Virus record (IMG/VR): IMGVR_UViG_3300025769_013579
Coordinates: 1-37,994 of that record
From: a virus
Strand: one strand, 5' to 3'
Length of the DNA: 37,994 nt
Part shown: in pieces, positions 27,417 through 35,186 of the stretch
Layout: the number at the start of each line of letters is the position of its first letter
Position numbering within the stretch: the first letter of the stretch is position 1
Notes under the pieces: generated by a model
Database searches by the model: none
Seen by the model: the letters and a program-made list of their open reading frames with translations, nothing else
What the model was told of the DNA's origin: nothing
Made by a program: the position numbers and the translations under genes

Positions 27417-28151
27417 TTATCTGCCTCTAACATCAAAATAGTTTTCATTGTACCAGATATCTGACAGAGCACATTTTTTGTGAAAAGTGAATCCGTTTTG
27501 TTCTAATATTTCTCTACACTCATTGTCTTTTTCTTCGTTTGTTCCGTCTAGTTCGATAACAATAACGTAGATTGGAACACTGAAATCTACTGTTTCGAGT
27601 ACTTCTTTTTCAGCACCCTCAACATCTATAAAGAACAAATCAACATACTTTAAACCTGATTTCTTTACAATGGACGAGATCTTATCTGTTTGGATTTTTA
27701 TCAGGGAACTGTTTTGACCATGCCAGGAGAGCTTGTTCTTTTCTGACATTGTCTTTTCCATGCCAGAAACCCAGCCTCCGCCTGGTCCTTTTGATACTAA
27801 GAAGTCTTGTGGTTCCTCTGATTCCGACACAATACAGTTGTGAAGGCTGTTGTTTGGTCTTGTTTTTTGCAGCATACTAAAAAACTCTGGGACGGGTTCG
27901 ATCAGTGCCCCTGTGAAACCTAGGTCATCTTCAAAGAACTTAGTGTTTGAAAACTTAACTCCATCACTGCCGCCGACTTCAATATAGGTTCCATTATTTC
28001 TGAATACTTCTTTATTTTTAGCTATAAAATCAACATAGACCTCCAAGTCCTCCCCGCATTGACCATAGAAGATGGTTGCTGTAGAAGGACCGATTATGGA
28101 TTGTCCTCTGTCGTCTTTATAATATTCAACTAACTTAGTTGCTTTTTCCAT
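27417..28151 (-). CDS. FkbM-family methyltransferase (244 aa)
   Basis: FkbM features are in order: YGQCGEDLEVY near the N-terminus, motif I as TYIEVGGSDGVKFSNTKFFE (about 55-74), FTGALIEPVPEFF where the E-P binds the cofactor ribose, and LFFIDVEGAEKEVLE (about 173-187), the hallmark IDVEGxE motif. FkbM enzymes O-methylate sugars or polyketides, and many phage and bacterial surface clusters hold one. The third methyltransferase of the cassette suggests more than one methylated position or sugar. The start overlaps the 544-residue gene end by 17 nt. No membrane segment is visible. Confidence 0.9.
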   Translation of the reverse strand: MEKATKLVEYYKDDRGQSIIGPSTATIFYGQCGEDLEVYVDFIAKNKEVFRNNGTYIEVGGSDGVKFSNTKFFEDDLGFTGALIEPVPEFFSMLQKTRPNNSLHNCIVSESEEPQDFLVSKGPGGGWVSGMEKTMSEKNKLSWHGQNSSLIKIQTDKISSIVKKSGLKYVDLFFIDVEGAEKEVLETVDFSVPIYVIVIELDGTNEEKDNECREILEQNGFTFHKKCALSDIWYNENYFDVRGR

Positions 28152-29769
28152 TTATAACTTCCCTATATTTGTTGAAGACTTCTATTTCTTCAGCATGTTT
28201 TGTTTGATTATTAGAAACAGCAGTACTCAAACCCTCAGGGTTAAAATAATAACACCCCATCACCTTTTTGTTTCGCATAAACTTACTGCCAGATTGAACG
28301 CACCTTAACCAAAACTCCCAATCTCCAGCATGTTTATACTTTTCTTCAAAGTATCCATTTTTATCATGTAGGGATCTTCGCCACAATGGCATACATCCTG
28401 GTAGGCACTTGATCATCATTTTTGGAGAAAAATCATAACTCTCATATGTCTTCCTATAAAGAGTTGTATAGAAAGTATCTTCTTGCTTGTCGGTCTGAAT
28501 AAAGGGATGATACACAAGATCAATGTCCTTATTCTTATCAAGCATCTCTGACAAAACTTTAAGCTGCTCATAAGATCGGAAATCATCTAGGTTTGCATTT
28601 GTAATATACTTGCCTTTTGAGTTTTTAATCCCATAGTTCCAAGCACCATACACTCCAGGATCTTTCTCAAGATGGTGATACCTTAAGTTAGAAAAATGCT
28701 TTTGATATCTTTCTATTACCTCTTTTTCAAAGCCTGGTTGTTTATTACAATCCACCAAGATCATTTCACACTCGGAAAAGTTTTGCTGCTTTGTCATCTC
28801 CGCAAGAAACTTCTCTATGTAATCTTCTCCTTTGAAGACGGATGTTATAATAGAGATCTTTGGCTGCTTTTTGGTGGTTACTTCTTTTTTCCTTGGCTGT
28901 GTATCTTTTGAGGAAGTGAATAAAGAACTTATCGCCTCAACGAGTTCAGCTTCCTTTTGTTTCAACTTGTCTAAGATACTTTCCCTAGAACTCCAGTCAT
29001 ACTTTTCTGACAAAGCACCAATCAAGTTATTTGTTATAACTTTGCAGCCAGCAAGCTTAGCTTCCAGAAAAACCCTGGAAAATGTCTCTGGTGTTCTCGG
29101 CAAGAATACTAAAGTCTCATACCCCGATAATACCTTATATAACTCAACAGAGTTCCTAGCAGAAACTAAGTCATACTGTATTCCTGAGTTATGGCAGTAT
29201 TCCTGTGCTAGATCCTGACCCTTGTTTGTTTGATTACTTCTTAAAATGGCTGTTCTTGATTTACGCTGTTGATTATCTTTAGATGCCTGGTTGAACTTTT
29301 CTATTTGTTCTCCCCAAAGGGAGCACCCAGCGTTATAAAGATTTGATAGGTTTGGTAGGTTCTTGCTTATTATTTCTTGATGAAGCTTGGACTGACAAAC
29401 AACCAAGTTTGCGTTTTGATACAAACTCTCAAATACAATGTTCTCCTTTGGAGAGACATATTCTTTAAAAGCAGCAGGGTTCCTGTTCAGTAGATATTTG
29501 TGATCGTGCTCATATATGACATACTTCATATTCTCCAAACTTGAGAGTGATTCTTTTGGAGCAAGTAAAAAACCAGATAAAATATATAAACTATCAGGGT
29601 GTGCCTTTAAAAAACTATCAGATAGTTTATAAGAGTGTAACTTCAATACACTGTTATCTTTACGTAAAAGATTTATCAACTCTTCGTTGCAAACTTCACC
29701 ACCACCATTAGGGATTTCATTTGTGAAGAAATCTGCTACAAATATTATGTCATATTGTGTGTTAGACAC
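28135..29769 (-). CDS. Two-domain glycosyltransferase, GT4-like plus GT2 (544 aa)
   Basis: The N-terminal half (about 1-290) resembles a GT-B enzyme with a partly preserved donor block, TPETFSRVFLEAKLAGCKVI (227-246), the E-x7-E region of GT4. A charged linker (about 285-302) leads to a GT2 domain: PKISIITSVFKGEDYIEKFL (303-322), CEMILVDCNKQ, GVYGAWNYGIKNSKGKYI, the metal-site segment NANLDDFRS (391-399, LDD in place of DxD), and the acceptor motif AGDWEFWLR (481-489). The two domains probably add two sugars in succession. The start is GTG, overlapping the stop of the previous GT by 8 nt. No membrane segments. Acceptor and sugars are unknown. Confidence 0.87.
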   Translation of the reverse strand: MSNTQYDIIFVADFFTNEIPNGGGEVCNEELINLLRKDNSVLKLHSYKLSDSFLKAHPDSLYILSGFLLAPKESLSSLENMKYVIYEHDHKYLLNRNPAAFKEYVSPKENIVFESLYQNANLVVCQSKLHQEIISKNLPNLSNLYNAGCSLWGEQIEKFNQASKDNQQRKSRTAILRSNQTNKGQDLAQEYCHNSGIQYDLVSARNSVELYKVLSGYETLVFLPRTPETFSRVFLEAKLAGCKVITNNLIGALSEKYDWSSRESILDKLKQKEAELVEAISSLFTSSKDTQPRKKEVTTKKQPKISIITSVFKGEDYIEKFLAEMTKQQNFSECEMILVDCNKQPGFEKEVIERYQKHFSNLRYHHLEKDPGVYGAWNYGIKNSKGKYITNANLDDFRSYEQLKVLSEMLDKNKDIDLVYHPFIQTDKQEDTFYTTLYRKTYESYDFSPKMMIKCLPGCMPLWRRSLHDKNGYFEEKYKHAGDWEFWLRCVQSGSKFMRNKKVMGCYYFNPEGLSTAVSNNQTKHAEEIEVFNKYREVINGKSN

Positions 29770-31030
29770 TTACGACTTCCTTCATAACAGAAGATGACCA
29801 AGCAATATTTTGAATATCTTTAGCAACGAACTCTTGATATTGCTTATTTATATTTTCTAAGCTAAACTTTTCTCTCAAGTGTAGTGATAAGTTCTTACTA
29901 TCTTCTAGGTATGAAGTCTTATTTTTTCTTATGAACCTTAAGTTCTTTTTAAAAGACTCTTCCTTTGGATAAGCCCATAGGCAATCTTCTGTGATTAACC
30001 CTGGCATCAAGTGTTGTTGCTTTACCTTGTCGATATCGAAATCAACTTTTAGGAAGTGGCTTATGATTTTCTTTCTTTTCCTAACTTGCACAGGTGCCCT
30101 GAGAAAGTCAAGATGCCCTGACCAGTTTGTAGTAATGATTGGAATACTATTACAAGCAGCATTAAATAATGGAATGCCGAACCCTTCGCCGTGGGTAGCT
30201 GAAATATAACAATCAACGTATTCTGGGTTATATAGAGAAGCCATCTGCTGCTCAGTAAGATTCCCATGAACAAGATAAACCTTACACTTTCTTTCCTTTG
30301 AAGCTGCATCAAGGATATGATTTACTCTAGCCCTGACAGCGTGAAAATCTAACGTACTATTATTCTGGAGATGTGTCTTTACAAAGAGTCCTACCTTCTC
30401 GTCGTCCTTGAACTCTTGTACAAACCACGTGAGCATATTCTCAAAGTTTTTTCTTGGTGCCATTTGACAGACTGTAAGAAAGTTGAAATCTGTTGTGATA
30501 TCCATATCTTCATAGATGTCCAACATTTCAATTGAACTATTGAACCCGAATGGAATCACCGTGATTGGTGTGGAAATACCTTGTCCGTTTTGATCTTTTG
30601 TATTCTTTAGATTCTTCTTAGCGTGCTCTGAGACCACTAGAACATGCTTCATTAGATTACATTTAGAGACCCATTCTGGCGGGGCAAATGTTGTTTCTAG
30701 TGCGGCTGTTACACCGACATCGTTCTCTGACATTTTCTGAAACTCATTCGGTGGTCTCACCTGATATGTAGCATCAAACAATCCAGCGACATTAACTCTT
30801 CCTTCTGGGTCTTTTCGGGAGTTAAAGAGGGTGTTTGTTTTAACTATTAGATCTTTGTACTTCTCAAAATACTTACTGCTTGTAGTTGAAGCAGCCCATT
30901 GAGTATTCTGGACATACAAATCAATAGTGTCCTGCATCTCGATCAGGGAATCCAAAAGAGTTCTAGCGTGCTCGCTATACCCCGATAAGTTACAAACTGA
31001 TCCTACTAATAATACTCTTGGTTTGCTCAT
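29762..31030 (-). CDS. GT4-family glycosyltransferase (422 aa)
   Basis: A complete GT-B enzyme. The N-terminus has a glycine-rich donor-side turn (RVLLVGSVCNLSGYSEHART). The C-terminal half shows MAPRKNFENMLTWF, then VKTHLQNN, and the GT4 signature HGEGFGIPLFNAACNSIPII with the conserved E-G-F-G and the following acidic/Asn position that contacts the nucleotide sugar. GT4 enzymes are retaining transferases that build LPS, capsule and glycoprotein glycans. It overlaps the next upstream gene by ATGA. It looks related in design to the 418-residue gene beside it, so the pair may have arisen by an old duplication. Cytosolic; no membrane helix. Confidence 0.88.
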   Translation of the reverse strand: MSKPRVLLVGSVCNLSGYSEHARTLLDSLIEMQDTIDLYVQNTQWAASTTSSKYFEKYKDLIVKTNTLFNSRKDPEGRVNVAGLFDATYQVRPPNEFQKMSENDVGVTAALETTFAPPEWVSKCNLMKHVLVVSEHAKKNLKNTKDQNGQGISTPITVIPFGFNSSIEMLDIYEDMDITTDFNFLTVCQMAPRKNFENMLTWFVQEFKDDEKVGLFVKTHLQNNSTLDFHAVRARVNHILDAASKERKCKVYLVHGNLTEQQMASLYNPEYVDCYISATHGEGFGIPLFNAACNSIPIITTNWSGHLDFLRAPVQVRKRKKIISHFLKVDFDIDKVKQQHLMPGLITEDCLWAYPKEESFKKNLRFIRKNKTSYLEDSKNLSLHLREKFSLENINKQYQEFVAKDIQNIAWSSSVMKEVVSV

Positions 31031-32283
31031 AGTTGTTCTACCCTAATATTTTTATGTTTTCTTGTTTCCCAAGATCCATGATTCTCATGAACACTTGTCA
31101 TCAAATCTACCCACTGCTTCCCGAAGGTTTCAAAGCTGTAGTTTTCTTGAACGTGCTTCTGACCTAGCTCGCCGAGCTTTTGTCTTTCTTCTGGGGTCTT
31201 ATTATACATTTGCAACAAAGCATTTATGAAATCTTCTTTGGAGATACGATCTTCGTGAATGTATGGAACATTTTGTGATCCAATAACGGCTTTTGATGCA
31301 GGCTCAATACCGATACCAAACCACTCTTCACCATTTGTAACTTGTTCCTGTAGCCCGCCTGTCATATTTACTATGATTGGTGTTCCGCAAGACAAAGATT
31401 CTAAAGTAGCCAGTCCAAAACCTTCGGCATCTGAAATATTAACAGTGCAATCAGCCAAGTTATACAACAAACTCATCTGCTCTGCTGGGAGTTTATTAGT
31501 GGATAACACCACCTCTCCCTCATTAAAACCTAGATCATCAACAAGGTATTGAACTGGTTGTCCATGAGGATCGTTTGGATCTGTGTGCAAGAACAAGCAC
31601 ACTTTATCACGATCAACTTCCTCTAGTTCTAAAAAGTCCCTAAACCAATAAATAAGACTTCCTGTTTGTTTTCTTCTGGCATTTCTATTATTCCAGAAAA
31701 ATACGAACCGATCCTTGAGAGGCTTATTTGCTTTAAGAAGTTTCTCAACTTCAGCTTCTGGCTTTTTGTTAAAGATTTTAGAATCAACAGCATGTGGAAC
31801 ATAGTGTTCTTCTACAGTTGGAGCTACAGTTCGAACAATGTCGCTCGTTACTTTTGAAATAGACGCAATGACATCGTTTGATTCGTAGTATCGTTGATTA
31901 AACTTTGGATAAGGATAGTTATCCCACACATGATAATATACCATTGGGATGTTTTCCCTGATACTATCATCTATTGCCCACAACCATTCATAAAAACGAG
32001 GGTCAGTCATAAAATAAAGAATATCTGGTTTTCTTTCGTTTATGAAAGAGCTAACAATCTGAGCGTTTCCATATCCATCTATAGGGAAGATCTCCCAAGT
32101 TCCAGGGAAACCATCTACTCTAGTAGGAGTGTAGTTAGCGTGTTTCACTGCACCGCCAAGTGAAACAATATTAAACTTCCCGCTACGGAGAAGTGCCTCA
32201 ATAACATATTTCGTTTGAGTTCCGACCCCAGAAGGTAATAAAGGGTGATCACTAATGGTTAGAACCGTTATTTTTTTATCCAA
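31027..32283 (-). CDS. GT4-family glycosyltransferase (418 aa)
   Basis: The start is TTG at 32283, backed by GAGG about 7 nt upstream and by a conserved-looking N-terminus (KITVLTISDHPLLPSGVGTQ), where SGVGT is the glycine-rich loop of GT4. The donor site is DAEGFGLATLESLSCGTPII (285-304), with E287 and E295 as the E-x7-E pair, and RKQTGSLIYWFRDFL lies in the nucleotide-binding half. It is the first gene of the sugar cassette in transcription order, following a 9-nt gap after the nuclease gene. Likely role: retaining transfer of a hexose during assembly of a phage-encoded glycan. Substrates cannot be inferred. Confidence 0.88.
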   Translation of the reverse strand: MDKKITVLTISDHPLLPSGVGTQTKYVIEALLRSGKFNIVSLGGAVKHANYTPTRVDGFPGTWEIFPIDGYGNAQIVSSFINERKPDILYFMTDPRFYEWLWAIDDSIRENIPMVYYHVWDNYPYPKFNQRYYESNDVIASISKVTSDIVRTVAPTVEEHYVPHAVDSKIFNKKPEAEVEKLLKANKPLKDRFVFFWNNRNARRKQTGSLIYWFRDFLELEEVDRDKVCLFLHTDPNDPHGQPVQYLVDDLGFNEGEVVLSTNKLPAEQMSLLYNLADCTVNISDAEGFGLATLESLSCGTPIIVNMTGGLQEQVTNGEEWFGIGIEPASKAVIGSQNVPYIHEDRISKEDFINALLQMYNKTPEERQKLGELGQKHVQENYSFETFGKQWVDLMTSVHENHGSWETRKHKNIRVEQL

Positions 32284-32292
32284 TTTTATACC

Positions 32293-33132
32293 TCATTTGC
32301 AATATTCTGTCCTGTAGAATTCGCATACACCTGGTCGGTGCTTACACTCTACACAAGAAGTTCTGTTTTTAATATAACGCTCTTTTGTGATGTTGTAAAG
32401 AGCAGTCGTCAAAGATTTCATAGCGTCGCTAGTTCTTTTCTTTGCTGCGGTTACTCTCACAAACTCTACTTTTTTCCCTGGCTTCGCTGTCCTTTTAAGC
32501 AGAACAAAGTGACATTCAATATCTTTGGGATCAACTTCATATTTCTGAGCGTAGAAGTGCTTGTAGAAAACTAGCTGATATGCTAGGGTTTTGTCACTTT
32601 TCTTTTGAGGTTTCCATCCCCACGAACAAGTTTTCCAGTCAATGAGATGTACCTTCTCATCTTTCTTAGTATGAACCACGAGGTCAATAAAGCCTTTAAA
32701 ATTTTTCTCTGCTTCCGTAAATTCTGTGATAGGCTCATAGAGTTGCTCCTCGGCAGCCAGAACGTTCCAATCCTGACCAAGCTTGCCGAACTTCTCTGAG
32801 AGAGTTCTGAACAAGTCGGGAATGATTTCAATGCCGTGCTGCTTCCACTGCTGTAAATCAAACTCATTAACTGCTCGTTGCTGCTCTTCAGCCGGCAGGG
32901 CTTTAAGTTCCTTTACAAACTGTTCCTTAAGCAGGGTAGTGATCTTTTCCTGAGACCTATACTGCTCAGTCTTTGTGAGAGTTTCCTCACATAGGGTATG
33001 TAAAGCCTTTCCAAAAGCAGTATAAATATTTCCTTCAAACTGCTTGACTTTATCAATGTAGGTAAGTTTGTGGTAGTATGGGCAAATAACCCAGTTCTTC
33101 CACTCCGAGTAGGAGATGTGTTTTCCAGCCAA
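32293..33132 (-). CDS. PD-(D/E)XK nuclease with predicted Fe-S cluster, Cas4/AddB-like (279 aa)
   Basis: RecB/Cas4-type motifs in order: YSEWKNWVICPYYHKL (C17), AFGKALHTLCEE (H45), GFIDLVV (D150), LIDWKT (D165 and K167) and AYQLVFY (Q186). The C-terminus holds three clustered cysteines in CVECKHRPGVC (C260, C263, C270), with C278 beyond. One N-terminal plus three C-terminal cysteines is the 4Fe-4S arrangement of Cas4 and AddB. Such enzymes cut single-stranded or end DNA, in phages probably for recombination, host DNA breakdown or packaging. The start is TTG (33132), since the frame runs back in phase from there to the previous stop with no ATG before the first motif. Its ribosome site is weak. 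Confidence 0.87.
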   Translation of the reverse strand: MAGKHISYSEWKNWVICPYYHKLTYIDKVKQFEGNIYTAFGKALHTLCEETLTKTEQYRSQEKITTLLKEQFVKELKALPAEEQQRAVNEFDLQQWKQHGIEIIPDLFRTLSEKFGKLGQDWNVLAAEEQLYEPITEFTEAEKNFKGFIDLVVHTKKDEKVHLIDWKTCSWGWKPQKKSDKTLAYQLVFYKHFYAQKYEVDPKDIECHFVLLKRTAKPGKKVEFVRVTAAKKRTSDAMKSLTTALYNITKERYIKNRTSCVECKHRPGVCEFYRTEYCK

Positions 33133-33147
33133 TGTATAACCGCTTTC

Positions 33148-33804
33148 TTAGTTGCTGAGTTCTTCAAGTTTGTTATATAGTTCAGGGCTAATTCGTTTTA
33201 CTTTTTCTTTGTTCCCCAAAAAGTACTGCTCAAATCCTGTTGCGAAATATTCACGGAGAGAAACAGAAGCATAAGGGCGGACGAACATACCAGTAGTAAT
33301 CATCCTTAGAAGGTTTTTACCAACACGCTTGTAAAGGAAGTCGTCAAGTGCGTAGTCATATTTTAAGTCCAAGAAGTTAAACTCGTCTGTCCAATATCCC
33401 TCTGAACGGAGTTCGAATTCCAACTCTGAACGCTTCTTGCGGAACTCTTGTTTGATCTTCCCGTCCCCGTAGATCTCTTCTGGATAAAGCATTTCAACGT
33501 GGTGAGCAAACTCATGGATAATGTCGTCAATCAGGTCGGCAGCGTTGTCTTGTTCGTGTGTAATATAGAAAACTCCGTCCTTATAGACAGCGTTTGCATC
33601 ACGTTTATCAAACACCTCTTGGTGACCAATCTCAACGCCTTTTAGCCCCTTGAAGAACTTTGCGGGAATAACATCTTCAATAGAGCGAAAGATCGCTTGA
33701 CCATCAACATTATTTGTTAGTTCGTCCCTTTGGAAAACTGGAACATTCCCAAACTTAAAATGTCGTGTAGTATCTTTGACTTTCTCAAAAATGTAATCTT
33801 TCAC
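33148..33804 (-). CDS. Zinc metallopeptidase-like protein, HEXXH (218 aa)
   Basis: The DIIHEFAHHVEML block carries a full HEXXH zinc motif (H97, E98, H101), and a glutamate in LREYFATGFEQYF (E185) about 84 residues later could be the third ligand, as in gluzincin-type folds. Upstream, IFRSIEDVIPAKFFKGLKGV and the exposed ITHEQDN strand before the motif recall the ATLF-like (lethal-factor-type) peptidase domain. No signal peptide, so it would act inside the cell. The start is GTG overlapping the PhoH stop as GTGA, with GGAG 5 nt upstream. The substrate is unknown: it could be a phage head/tail precursor or a host protein. Fold assignment is by motif only. Confidence 0.78.
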   Translation of the reverse strand: MKDYIFEKVKDTTRHFKFGNVPVFQRDELTNNVDGQAIFRSIEDVIPAKFFKGLKGVEIGHQEVFDKRDANAVYKDGVFYITHEQDNAADLIDDIIHEFAHHVEMLYPEEIYGDGKIKQEFRKKRSELEFELRSEGYWTDEFNFLDLKYDYALDDFLYKRVGKNLLRMITTGMFVRPYASVSLREYFATGFEQYFLGNKEKVKRISPELYNKLEELSN

Positions 33805-35105
33805 AGAATCTCCGAAGCTAATGTTGCTAGTTGTGATCTTTCGCCTTTAGTAAGTGTGATATGACCTGCAATATCGTACTGCTTGAATTTCTCAACCGCA
33901 TGAGTCAACCCATTAGATACTGAATCTACGTATGAGTTATCAATCTGCTGGATATCTCCTGTTAGTACGAGCTTGGTGCCATGACCTACCCTTGTTATTA
34001 TAGTCTTTAATTCGTGTGCCGTCAAGTTCTGTGCTTCATCTACAATCAAAAAAGCATTTGCAATTGATCGACCACGAATGTAAGTCATCGCTTCTATTTC
34101 GATTGTGCCTTGCTCTATCTGCATATCTAATGCCGTTCTATCACCGAATAGGTGCTCTAGATTATCACGTATTGGTGCAATCCATGGGAGCATCTTCTCT
34201 TCCAAGGTGCCAGGCAAAAACCCAATATCTCTACCCATGGGCTGAACAGGTCTTGTTATAATTAATTTATCGTACCCTCCGCTGGCTCCTGTTGTGTTAA
34301 TAACTTGCTCCAATGCACAAGCAGTAGCTAACAATGTTTTACCAGTCCCTGCGGGACCAGTCAAAGAAATGACATGTATATCTTTATCAAACAAAAGGTC
34401 CATAGCATACTGCTGTTCTTTATTCTTTGCAGACAGTCCCCAAATGTTTTTAAACTTATTTACTTTTCGAAGGGGCTTATCATACCCCTCGAACTTACAA
34501 ATAGCAGATTTGTTTGTAGCTTCATTTTTAAGTATCAAGTATTGATTTGGATAGAGTTTTACTTTCTGCTCCTCCAACATGAATGGCTCACCCGTATAGA
34601 ATCTATCGATAGTACTAAACTCTACCTCTAGCTCTTGCGTACCCGTAAAAAGGTTCTCTACTGAGCTAATAGCCTTTTGTGGCTGGTAATCATGACACTC
34701 GATTCCGTGAGCATCACATTTAACTCTCATATTGAGGTCCCGTGATACAACGGCGACTTCATGCCCTTTGTCTTTTAACCTGAGTGCGATAGCAATGATT
34801 TTATTATCTGAGTCGTCTTCATTCATTCCTGGTGGCATAAACTTCTCATCATAATGAGCAGCAAATACTTTGCCCTTGCCACGTCCAAGAGCAACACCAT
34901 CCATAAGACTGCCCTTTTTTCTCAAGGTGTCCAATACCCTGTTCATTGTGCGAGCGTTCAAGCCTGCGGTGTCTTGTCGGTGTTTGTGCTTATCTATTTC
35001 ATCGAGTACAATTGTTGGGATCGCTATGTTGTGTTTCCCAAATGCTAGTATAGAACCTGCTTCAGTAAGATACACATTAGTATCTAAGATTATAGTTTTC
35101 TTCAT
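33801..35105 (-). CDS. phoH: PIN-PhoH fusion ATPase (PhoH2-like, 434 aa)
   Basis: The N-terminal PIN domain (about 1-140) keeps its acidic nuclease residues: D8 in ILDTN, E36 in VLDEID, D100 in DDSDNK and D123 in SRDLNM. A linker (about 150-215) is followed by the PhoH P-loop ATPase: Walker A GPAGTGKT (250-257), RPVQPMGRDIGFLPG, Walker B FLIVDEAQN (352-360) and TGDIQQID. In bacteria PhoH2 proteins are RNA-unwinding and RNA-cutting enzymes; single-domain PhoH is a common marine phage gene, while the PIN-fused form is less usual in phages. The gene is the first one downstream of the tmRNA terminator, so it needs its own promoter or read-through. Confidence 0.93.
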   Translation of the reverse strand: MKKTIILDTNVYLTEAGSILAFGKHNIAIPTIVLDEIDKHKHRQDTAGLNARTMNRVLDTLRKKGSLMDGVALGRGKGKVFAAHYDEKFMPPGMNEDDSDNKIIAIALRLKDKGHEVAVVSRDLNMRVKCDAHGIECHDYQPQKAISSVENLFTGTQELEVEFSTIDRFYTGEPFMLEEQKVKLYPNQYLILKNEATNKSAICKFEGYDKPLRKVNKFKNIWGLSAKNKEQQYAMDLLFDKDIHVISLTGPAGTGKTLLATACALEQVINTTGASGGYDKLIITRPVQPMGRDIGFLPGTLEEKMLPWIAPIRDNLEHLFGDRTALDMQIEQGTIEIEAMTYIRGRSIANAFLIVDEAQNLTAHELKTIITRVGHGTKLVLTGDIQQIDNSYVDSVSNGLTHAVEKFKQYDIAGHITLTKGERSQLATLASEIL

Positions 35106-35162
35106 ATTTTCACCGTAAAAAGTGGGTTTATATAACTAGTTCTGAGCGGGTATTTAGAGTAA
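35106..35162 (-). promoter_or_regulatory. Possible promoter region of the PhoH operon (weak)
   Basis: The 57-nt leader between the tmRNA terminator and the PhoH start must hold a promoter if the terminator is efficient. On the minus strand TCTAAATA (35151-35158) is one base from the T4 late motif TATAAATA, and TATATAAA lies further in; no good sigma70 pair is visible. Either could serve phage late transcription by the gp55-like factor. The signal is weak, because short AT-rich matches occur by chance in this genome. Confidence 0.3.
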
Positions 35163-35163
35163 T

Positions 35164-35186
35164 AAAAAAGCCGCCCGAAGGCGGCT
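35164..35186 (-). terminator. Intrinsic terminator of the tmRNA
   Basis: Reading the minus strand, a perfect 7-bp stem AGCCGCC/GGCGGCT closed by a TTCG tetraloop (35169-35186) is followed by six T (35164-35169). The stem begins at the final A of the tmRNA CCA end, so the transcript would be trimmed at its 3' end. This is the strongest hairpin in the window and shows that the tmRNA is an independent transcription unit. Confidence 0.93.

Noticed and set aside
28696-29218. Plus-strand frames of 71 and 128 codons
   Set aside because: They are antisense to the two-domain glycosyltransferase, lack ribosome sites and have no recognisable protein pattern.
29845-29852. TATAAATA on the minus strand, about 75 nt before the 544-residue GT gene
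   Set aside because: It is inside the end of the preceding gene, and that density of matches is expected by chance; without transcript data it is not reported as a promoter.
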